The position numbers and the translations under genes were made by a program. Shown one piece after another: positions 6,448 through 11,192 of a stretch of 11,192 nucleotides of DNA. The first letter of the stretch is position 1. Each line of letters starts with the position of its first letter. Origin of the DNA: Eggerthella sp. CAG:209 (GTDB lineage Bacteria > Actinomycetota > Coriobacteriia > Coriobacteriales > Eggerthellaceae). The notes below the pieces were generated by a model, which saw only the letters and a program-made list of their open reading frames with translations, searched no databases and was not told where the DNA came from. The stretch is from contig FR884594.1 in NCBI GenBank assembly GCA_000436075.1, forward strand, positions 1 through 11,192, written 5' to 3'.

Positions 6448-8982
6448 TTATCCTCGGGGTTTTCCGCGCTTCATGGCGAAATAGGAGCTGTCGGGGTTCA
6501 AATTAGGGTTGTAGAAGGCATCGCCCTCAACGAAGATGCTTGGCCATGCCGACTGCAGTAAGGCGGCCTCCTTACGGCGTCGGATGCTGATTTCCTTGGA
6601 ACGAATACGCATGCGCGAAACGCTGTGAAGGTGGCTCAAAAGCACATGCGGCGTAAATACCGTGTAGTAGCCGGCATTGCGCACTTTGAGGCAGAAATCA
6701 ACATCAGCGTAGAACAAGGTGAATTCCTCGCTGAAGCCGCCCACCTCTTCGTAGGCGCTGCGACGAAGCATCATGCAGTCGCCAGTAACCGCCGAAACGT
6801 TCTGGGCAACAACGGCGCGATCCAAATACCCTTGGCTTTCCGCATCCATGTGGCGGAAGAGGGGCGTTACCACACGCGAGCCTCCCACCACGATGCCGGC
6901 ATGCTCAACCGTACCATCGATGAACAGCTGTTTGGGGCCCACCACACCCACATCAGGACGCTGGAAGTAGCCTAGAAGCTGCTCGAGAGCATCGTCGGTA
7001 AGAATGCTGGCGTCGTCGTTGAGGAACAGCAAGAATTCGCCCTGCGTGTTCTTCACCGCAAAGTTGGCAATCTGCGCTTTGTTGAATGGGCCATCCCACT
7101 CAAGAACCGAAAGACTATCGTGATCTTCAGCCAATTCGGCAAGGCAGGCTTTCGTTTCCTGAGCAAACGCAGCGGTGCTCACCACCACGATCTCGAAATT
7201 GGCGTAGCCGATTTTCTCATACAGGTCACGCACGCACGTACGAAGCAGCGGCGCATTGCCCTCAAAGATAAGCACCACCGAAACGCGCGGCGATTCGGCA
7301 AGCACGTGGCGTACGCGATAATGGCCCGGTTCATGGTCGTTCAGCACCTCAGCGTTGATTCCCATACGCTGACAGTGGGCAACCAGTGCCTTGCGACCTG
7401 CTTCTTGCTCGATTTGAGTGGCTTTGAAGCCTTCGGAGGTATCAATTGTGGCAAAACGACGATGGCACAGAACACGCGGAACGTGGCATACGCGGCGAGC
7501 CTTCTCCGTAACGCGCAACGCCAAATCGTAACCCGCAGCGCCCATAATGGCATAAGGGAGGTTGGGCAAACCAGAAAGCAAGGAAGAGCGCACTACCACC
7601 AAATCACGCAAGTAGTTATACGCACGCAAGTAGTTATACGAGCGCAGCAGCTCGGGCGAGAAGTCTGGGCGGAACACAGGCTGGAAGTGCACACCATCGG
7701 CATCGAAGGCATCCACATCGGTGTAGAGCACATCGCAATCGGAGTATTCATTAATAGCGCGAACGCATTCGAACAGCGCATCGGGAGCCATGATATCGCA
7801 CGGCTTCATAAACACGACGAAATCGCCTTCCACGGTAGCCATGCCTGCCGCAAAGCGCTCATTGATGCCAAGCGATTGGTCGGTTTCCACCACGTAGACA
7901 CGATCGCTGTCGAGCGAATCTTTCAGATCGGCGGCTTCGCTGCCCGACGATCCGGCATCAACCAAAATAAGCTCCCAGCGGCCATAGCTCTGAAGCGCAA
8001 TAGAGTTCATAAGGTCGTGGACGCGATGCGACGGAGTGTCGTCAAGCACGCAAACAATGCTGAAAAGAGGCTCGTAATCGAAGCGGGTTGCCACCTGTTC
8101 GAGCAGATCAGGAACATCGGCACGATGCTGCTTCACAAACCATTCATGATATTCGGGGTCAAGCGCCGCGCTCGTTGTTTGCTCGTCGAATTCGTCAACG
8201 AGAGATTCAAGGGTGCGATTGCCTAGCATGGCAAAACCGGGAGCCACCGTAGATGCCGTATCGGTTGCGCAGAGGCATATCTGAGGGTTATCGGCATCGA
8301 CCAAGAAGGAAAGCTCAATATAACGACGTCGCAAAGCGCCATACCCGGGGCTTTGTGAGACGGAATCCTCTACGATAGCAGGTTTAAGATCGAGCCGGCG
8401 CCCCGTCTTATCAAGAAAATCGCATTCAACCACACTTGCCTCGTGGTACGGCATTTCCAACAGCGCTGAAACTCGAATCTTGTCGCCGGTTTCAAATGCG
8501 CGCAAAAAGCTCACGTGGATGCGATCGTGGATAAAGCGGCCATCAAGATCTTCGATAAGGGAAGGCACCGCCCCGCTGCGCTGAGGCGCCATCACCTTCA
8601 GGCTGGTTGCTCGAACATCGAGCACCTTGCGACAAGAAGCAATAACGTTGCCTGATGAATCTATGGCATTGAATTCGAGTTCCCACCTACGACAGCTCAA
8701 CCAAGGAAGCGCGATGACGAAAAAACGCACACCGGCAGAATTCTTGGTGTGAAGAGGAGGGAAAGGCATTTCCCTATTGGCTAACGCACCGTCAGAAAGA
8801 ACCTGACGCAAAGCCAGAGGGTCGGCCACGTCGCAATAGGGAAAGGTATCCGACGGGATGCGGGCACCCGATTCCGTCGAAGCGGCAAGCACTACAGGGA
8901 GACGCTCGTCGTAACCGGAAATCTCAGACAAGATGTAAACCTTATCGCCCGAACGGCGGATGGTTTTGAACGATACATTCAT
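6448..8982 (-). CDS. Large protein with two family 2 glycosyltransferase domains (upstream paralogue)
   Basis: An 844-residue paralogue of the downstream neighbour, the same in plan. Residues 1-300 are beta-rich (GDKIRVSALLEMPYHEASVV matches the neighbour's GDEIVVKMLADMPHAEGSDV). Residues 306-470 form GT-A domain 1 (LILVDAGSS, LYTDVDAFD, FRPDFSPELLRSYNYL), in which KPCD replaces the usual DxD-type segment. Residues 566-785 form GT-A domain 2, with intact FLNDD (653-657), VGVVGPKQLFIDGTVEHAG, AVTGDCMMLRR and YADVDFCLKV. Domain 2 is therefore the likely active transferase. Residues 448-459 contain a fresh hexapeptide duplication. The start is set at the ATG at 8982 because MNVSFKTIRRSGDKVYI aligns with the paralogue's N-terminus and AGGGGAGG lies just upstream; the reading frame is open further, to a TTG at 9027, but that start has no comparable support. 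It lies 63 nt behind gtrA. Confidence 0.86.
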   Translation of the reverse strand: MNVSFKTIRRSGDKVYILSEISGYDERLPVVLAASTESGARIPSDTFPYCDVADPLALRQVLSDGALANREMPFPPLHTKNSAGVRFFVIALPWLSCRRWELEFNAIDSSGNVIASCRKVLDVRATSLKVMAPQRSGAVPSLIEDLDGRFIHDRIHVSFLRAFETGDKIRVSALLEMPYHEASVVECDFLDKTGRRLDLKPAIVEDSVSQSPGYGALRRRYIELSFLVDADNPQICLCATDTASTVAPGFAMLGNRTLESLVDEFDEQTTSAALDPEYHEWFVKQHRADVPDLLEQVATRFDYEPLFSIVCVLDDTPSHRVHDLMNSIALQSYGRWELILVDAGSSGSEAADLKDSLDSDRVYVVETDQSLGINERFAAGMATVEGDFVVFMKPCDIMAPDALFECVRAINEYSDCDVLYTDVDAFDADGVHFQPVFRPDFSPELLRSYNYLRAYNYLRDLVVVRSSLLSGLPNLPYAIMGAAGYDLALRVTEKARRVCHVPRVLCHRRFATIDTSEGFKATQIEQEAGRKALVAHCQRMGINAEVLNDHEPGHYRVRHVLAESPRVSVVLIFEGNAPLLRTCVRDLYEKIGYANFEIVVVSTAAFAQETKACLAELAEDHDSLSVLEWDGPFNKAQIANFAVKNTQGEFLLFLNDDASILTDDALEQLLGYFQRPDVGVVGPKQLFIDGTVEHAGIVVGGSRVVTPLFRHMDAESQGYLDRAVVAQNVSAVTGDCMMLRRSAYEEVGGFSEEFTLFYADVDFCLKVRNAGYYTVFTPHVLLSHLHSVSRMRIRSKEISIRRRKEAALLQSAWPSIFVEGDAFYNPNLNPDSSYFAMKRGKPRG
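7605..7640 (-). repeat. Perfect 18-bp in-frame tandem duplication inside the glycosyltransferase gene
   Basis: CACGCAAGTAGTTATACG at 7605-7622 is followed immediately by an identical copy at 7623-7640. It adds six codons, giving SYNYLR-AYNYLR at residues 448-459. The downstream paralogue has the YNYL segment once (SYNYLGPLVFL), so one copy is an insertion. The identity of the two copies points to recent replication slippage. Confidence 0.95.
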
Positions 8983-9045
8983 GAGCCTCCCCTTTCCTGA
9001 AATGTTTGTCTTACACCATTTCAGCAAAGATTATTATCGCCCGAA

Positions 9046-9435
9046 TTATTCGTGAGCTTCGAGGAAAATCTTCCTGGTTACGAAGTTCCATACTGCCACA
9101 ACAACCGTAACAACGATCTTTGACAGACGGTAGTCGATGTAGAGGCTGTCAACCATGAGCCACATAAGAAGATCGTTGATGCCCAAGCCGCAAACGGAAA
9201 GCACAATAAAGATGATGAATTCGCGCCTGCGACTCATATCGTCTTTGCGCTTGAACACAAAGCGCATCGAAGCGAAGTAGTTGAAAATAACCGAAACGAC
9301 AAAAGAGATCGTGGTACTGATGAGGTAGGGAACGCCAAATACCTCGGTAAGGAAGATCATCACACCGTAATCGATAACAAATGCGATGACACCAACGATA
9401 CCGAATTTCATGAACTGGGCGATGAGCTTCTTCAA
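9046..9435 (-). CDS. GtrA-like small membrane protein (polyprenyl-linked sugar flippase family)
   Basis: A 129-residue protein with four predicted transmembrane helices, roughly residues 8-30, 36-56, 73-95 and 105-121. The charged loops between them (FKRKDDMSRRRE, 61-72) and the family landmarks FGIVGVIAFVIDYGV, FNYFASMRFVF and VWNFVTRKIF are visible. GtrA proteins are thought to flip undecaprenyl-phosphate-linked sugars across the membrane for O-antigen, teichoic acid or arabinogalactan modification. The usual partner, a GtrB/DPM-type polyprenyl-phosphate glycosyltransferase, is not in the window; the two large glycosyltransferases follow instead. The start is TTG at 9435, supported by AAAGGAG 5 nt upstream (9441-9447). 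An internal ATG at residue 9 would cut into the first helix and has no comparable site. Confidence 0.85.
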   Translation of the reverse strand: MKKLIAQFMKFGIVGVIAFVIDYGVMIFLTEVFGVPYLISTTISFVVSVIFNYFASMRFVFKRKDDMSRRREFIIFIVLSVCGLGINDLLMWLMVDSLYIDYRLSKIVVTVVVAVWNFVTRKIFLEAHE

Positions 9436-9462
9436 GCCAACTCCTTTGTCTGCCTACATAAG

Positions 9463-9488
9463 AAAAAAGGCCCTGCAAAGCAGAGCCT
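9463..9488 (-). terminator. Rho-independent terminator after tRNA-Glu
   Basis: On the minus strand, a 9-bp stem (AGGCTCTGC/GCAGGGCCT, with one G-T pair) and a TTT loop are followed by six T residues (plus A-run 9463-9468). The stem begins 10 nt past the tRNA CCA end. It separates the tRNA from the gtrA start by only 27 nt. Confidence 0.9.
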
Positions 9489-9497
9489 GTTCATTCA

Positions 9498-9572
9498 TGG
9501 TGCCCCCAACGGGACTCGAACCCGTGTTTCAGCCTTGAAAGGGCCGCGTCCTAACCGCTAGACGATGGGGAC
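9498..9572 (-). tRNA. tRNA-Glu (anticodon UUC), CCA encoded
   Basis: The cloverleaf can be drawn fully: acceptor stem GTCCCCA (9572-9566) with TGGGGGC, D arm with TAGCGGTTAGGA, anticodon stem CGGCC/GGCTG around the loop CTTTCAA (anticodon TTC), and T arm ACGGG-TTCGAGT-CCCGT. Discriminator A and an encoded CCA close the 75-nt gene. It resembles Escherichia coli tRNA-Glu strongly. It is a single gene with its own promoter-like element and terminator. Confidence 0.97.
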
Positions 9573-9603
9573 TTATTGCTTACTGCGAAGCAACAGCTCG
9601 GTT

Positions 9604-9632
9604 ATTATTGCAAAGCACAGAAAATATGGCAA
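9604..9632 (-). promoter_or_regulatory. Promoter of the tRNA-Glu gene
   Basis: On the minus strand TTGCCA (plus 9627-9632) and AATAAT (plus 9604-9609) are separated by 17 nt. Transcription would start near 9597, about 25 nt before the tRNA 5' end. Directly upstream is an A/T-rich stretch (9636-9655) that could serve as an UP element. It may also be the only promoter for the gtrA cluster by read-through. Confidence 0.6.
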
Positions 9633-9760
9633 GTACTTTTTCGAAAAAATTTTTCAGATCCCTATCGCACCCCAGATAACACCCTTGGACGAAAGATGTA
9701 TTTCAAAACCGTAGAAAAGACTATCGTTAACTCAGGTACCAGAAATGATGTTAGGAAGTC

Positions 9761-10087
9761 ATGAGAATCGCCGTTGCAAGTGAAGGTTTGGATGTCAGCA
9801 GCCATTTCGGCTGTTGTACCAACTTTAACTTCTATCAGGTCAAAAACGGCGAATTGGTAGGCTCTCGAAACCTCCCCAGCCAAGGGCACCTTTGCGGATC
9901 GCAGGCAAATTTCTTGCGACAGATAGAGGTCAAGGTTCTCCTGTGTGGCACCATTTCGGAAAAAGACGCAGAAAGCATGAAAGCTGCTGGCATCACCGTG
10001 GTGCAAGGTGCAGAAGGTCGGGCGATTACCGCTGCCGACAACTATTTGAAGCAGGCAAGCGCCGAAGAATTAGCTGCGCTGGGATAG
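9761..10087 (+). CDS. NifX/NifB-C-terminal-like protein (dinitrogenase cofactor-binding fold family)
   Basis: A 108-residue soluble protein spanning one domain of the NifX/NafY/NifB-C family. Landmarks are MRIAVASEG (1-9), VSSHFGCCTNFNFYQV (12-27) with the conserved HFG, the central LLCGTISEKDAESMKAAGI (60-78) and GAEGRAITAADNYL (83-96). In nitrogen fixers such domains carry iron-molybdenum cofactor; stand-alone copies in other anaerobes have no settled role, and nothing in this window points to nitrogenase. Cys18, Cys19, Cys45 and Cys62 are possible extra metal ligands. The ATG follows AGGA with a short 4-nt spacing. I see no convincing promoter in the 128 bp upstream. It is convergent with the DUF523 gene. 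Confidence 0.85.
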   Translation: MRIAVASEGLDVSSHFGCCTNFNFYQVKNGELVGSRNLPSQGHLCGSQANFLRQIEVKVLLCGTISEKDAESMKAAGITVVQGAEGRAITAADNYLKQASAEELAALG

Positions 10088-10211
10088 CCTCTTGGCGGTA
10101 CGCCTGCCAAATCGGCACACTCGGCAAAGGAATTGGCTTTGCCCATAGTTCCTGGGGAACACCTGCGCCTTTCCCGCTAGCCCCGCTCCGACTGAGCAGC
10201 GCCTTCAGACG
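10088..10211. other. Convergent intergenic region with stable hairpins
   Basis: Between the two converging genes there are three hairpins: TTGGC...GCCAA with an inner GG/CC (10092-10110), GGCAAAG/CTTTGCC around a 7-nt loop (10123-10143), and GTTCC-TGG-GGAAC (10148-10160). None is followed by a T-run in either direction, so they are not canonical intrinsic terminators, but they may act as shared 3' end structures. Confidence 0.45.
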
Positions 10212-10667
10212 CTACTCACAACCGAAACGCTCCCGGAAATTCTTTTCAGTTGCCACCACAACGCCTGCTTCCTTGAGCATTTTTGTCGCAACACCGTCGC
10301 CCGGCACCAGCACATCTGAAAAAGTGCCGTCATACACTTCCCCAACGCCACATGAAGGGCTTTTCGCCTTTAAGATGGCATGAGTGCAACCCGAATCGCA
10401 AACCAGCGAACAAGCAGCACGAGCGCCCGCCTCAAACGCTTCCGTATGATCGTTCCCTTCGGCGTCGACCACGCGAACTTGCCCGTCAAGCACGCGCTGC
10501 TCGTGGGGAGGATGAGGAATAGAAAGCCCTCCCATAACCTCTGGGCAGATTTTCACCACCTGACATTCGTGGCCTTCCAGAAAGTGCTGCACTTCTGTTG
10601 AAGGCTTTGAGCGACCATCGAAACGGCATCGAACCCCTAGCAAGCAAGCGCTAACTGCAACTTTCAC
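10212..10667 (-). CDS. DUF523 family protein
   Basis: A 151-residue soluble protein of the DUF523 (YbbK-type) family, whose biochemical function I do not know. It shows the family pattern in order: VAVSACLLGVRCRFDGRSKP (3-22), VVKICPEVMGGLSIPHPP (37-54), then KAKSPSCGVGEVYDGTF and VPGDGVATKMLKEAGV. The conserved cysteines in SACLLG, CPE and SPSCG suggest metal or cluster binding, which is inference. The start is set at GTG 10667: it gives the family N-terminus MKVAVSACLLG and has GGGAG 6 nt upstream (10674-10678). The frame stays open to 10886, but those 73 extra residues are unrelated to the family. It is convergent with the NifX-like gene. Confidence 0.87.
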   Translation of the reverse strand: MKVAVSACLLGVRCRFDGRSKPSTEVQHFLEGHECQVVKICPEVMGGLSIPHPPHEQRVLDGQVRVVDAEGNDHTEAFEAGARAACSLVCDSGCTHAILKAKSPSCGVGEVYDGTFSDVLVPGDGVATKMLKEAGVVVATEKNFRERFGCE

Positions 10668-10883
10668 GATAATCTCCCGTCGTCGAAAAACACCCGCAAT
10701 AACTACGACAACATGGCAAATAGGCATGTACAGAACGATGCAACGAAAAAAGGCTATAGCAACATTGGCAAAGTGCCTATCCTCTTCCGTGGGATTTGTC
10801 CCATTATCGTCATCGATCCCGCGCACGTCTTTCACTGAATCTGCTCCGTTACAGCGATCCATCCCTCGCGAAAACAAAAATCT

Positions 10884-11031
10884 CAACTTTTTTGCAACTT
10901 TTTCTCGATTAGCAATTCCCTCCCTCGCATCGAATAGTGGAAATAGACCGTTTGGCGGCCGGTTTGCCGCGCTTTCGCGCCCATATCCGCGATTGGAGAA
11001 CCCGCAACGATTGCCAATCGCAAAAAAGTTG
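10884..11031. repeat. 12-bp perfect inverted repeat flanking a 124-bp segment
   Basis: CAACTTTTTTGC at 10884-10895 is the exact reverse complement of 11020-11031. Beyond the 12 bp, both arms continue with a related CGATTRGCAAT block (plus 10906-10916; minus strand inward from 11021), though the left arm has about 10 extra bases. No transposase fits inside, so the element may be a small nonautonomous repeat or a pair of regulator sites. Confidence 0.6.
10989..11021. repeat. Nested 8-bp inverted repeat (hairpin)
   Basis: GCGATTGG at 10989-10996 and CCAATCGC at 11014-11021 are perfect complements with a 17-nt loop. The right arm runs directly into A6 and GTTGCAA. On neither strand is it followed by the T-run of a terminator, so a regulatory or RNA-structural role is more likely. 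Confidence 0.6.
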
Positions 11032-11192
11032 CAATCTATGCCGTTATTTTGTTTCTGAGCCCCGAGATATCGGGTGGCGCCATAAACAGGCGGGCAGCCA
11101 TTGCCGTGGCCGTCCTCGGGAGGGCGCTATAGGGCAAATTAACCCCTGTCGCAATTTTCTCCCCATATCCCCGTCTGGGCGTTGCAAGAATA

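Larger units (their letters stand above)
10668..11192. other. Gene-free region rich in inverted and direct repeats
   Basis: I find no credible coding sequence in these 525 bp. One open frame on the plus strand (10726-11058) has a low-complexity product with no plausible start site context. The region contains a 12-bp inverted repeat (10884-10895 and 11020-11031), a nested 8-bp inverted repeat (10989-11021), short GC hairpins at about 10964-10979, a hairpin at about 11060-11078, and an imperfect direct repeat (CCCATATCC at 10979 and 11161). It must include the DUF523 promoter and may include control sequence or a small RNA for a gene beyond the right edge. Confidence 0.5.

Noticed and set aside
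5220..6506. A 428-codon open frame on the plus strand antisense to the glycosyltransferase genes
   Set aside because: It lies fully opposite a clear glycosyltransferase gene and the adjoining gene end. Its product has no recognisable domain and its composition is that of a shadow frame.
7120..8226. A 368-codon open frame on the plus strand antisense to the upstream glycosyltransferase
   Set aside because: Same reasoning: the minus-strand frame has well-conserved GT2 motifs throughout, and the plus-strand product is histidine- and arginine-rich without motifs.
8983..9027. A 15-residue extension of the upstream glycosyltransferase from TTG 9027
   Set aside because: The ATG at 8982 has a strong purine-rich site and aligns with the paralogue's N-terminus.
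9498..9520. The tRNA-Glu 3' end as an integration site for a genomic island
   Set aside because: There is no integrase gene, no second copy of the tRNA 3' end in the window, and an intact terminator follows directly.
10092..10160. An intrinsic bidirectional terminator between the convergent genes
   Set aside because: The hairpins are real on paper, but no T-run follows any of them on either strand, so I list them only as structures.
10668..10886. A 73-residue N-terminal extension of the DUF523 protein
   Set aside because: DUF523 proteins begin with the KVxVSACLLG segment, and a well-placed GGGAG precedes the GTG at 10667.
10726..11058. A 110-codon open frame on the plus strand in the right-end region
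   Set aside because: The product is serine-, arginine- and proline-rich with no recognisable pattern, the start lacks a ribosome binding site, and the frame runs through inverted repeats.

Overview
The window looks like chromosomal DNA of an actinobacterium, most likely class Coriobacteriia (Eggerthellales-like). The evidence is an actinobacterial GlnR-type orphan response regulator directly behind a type I glutamine synthetase, a mid-range G+C content (about 50% by eye), and strong AGGAGG-type ribosome binding sites with some GTG and TTG starts. The genus cannot be fixed from the sequence alone. I see no integrase, transposase, phage gene or CRISPR array. Most of the window is ordinary housekeeping and cell-envelope content.

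Layout from left to right: (1) 1-2201, minus strand: a glnA-glnR nitrogen operon. A GlnR-box-like operator and palindrome sits upstream of glnA, and a terminator hairpin is cut by the left window edge. (2) 2360-3965, minus strand: metN-metI, the ATPase and permease of a methionine-type ABC importer, ended by a clear terminator. The ATPase lacks the C-terminal regulatory domain of classical MetN, and no substrate-binding protein gene is in the window. (3) 3966-9435, minus strand: a cell-envelope glycan cluster, gtrA-like flippase, then two paralogous large proteins each with a beta-rich N-terminal region and two GT-A (family 2) glycosyltransferase domains. The upstream paralogue carries a perfect 18-bp in-frame tandem duplication. 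(4) 9463-9632, minus strand: tRNA-Glu(UUC) with its own promoter and terminator, directly upstream of gtrA. (5) 9761-10087, plus strand: a small NifX/NifB-C-terminal-like protein. (6) 10212-10667, minus strand: a DUF523 protein, convergent with the previous gene. (7) 10668-11192: about 525 bp without a credible gene but with inverted and direct repeats.

Functional reading: GlnR probably controls glnA and itself in response to nitrogen. MetNI imports methionine or a related compound with a binding protein encoded elsewhere. GtrA would flip a polyprenyl-phosphate-linked sugar that may feed surface glycan assembly, while the two tandem-GT2 proteins extend or decorate a polymer; their sugar substrates cannot be read from the sequence. 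The most interesting points are the repeat-rich noncoding right end, the asymmetric loss of catalytic motifs and the fresh duplication in the glycosyltransferase pair, the operator upstream of glnA, and the loss of regulatory parts in GlnA (feedback arginine) and MetN (NIL domain). I do not see convincing evidence for a wholly new system.
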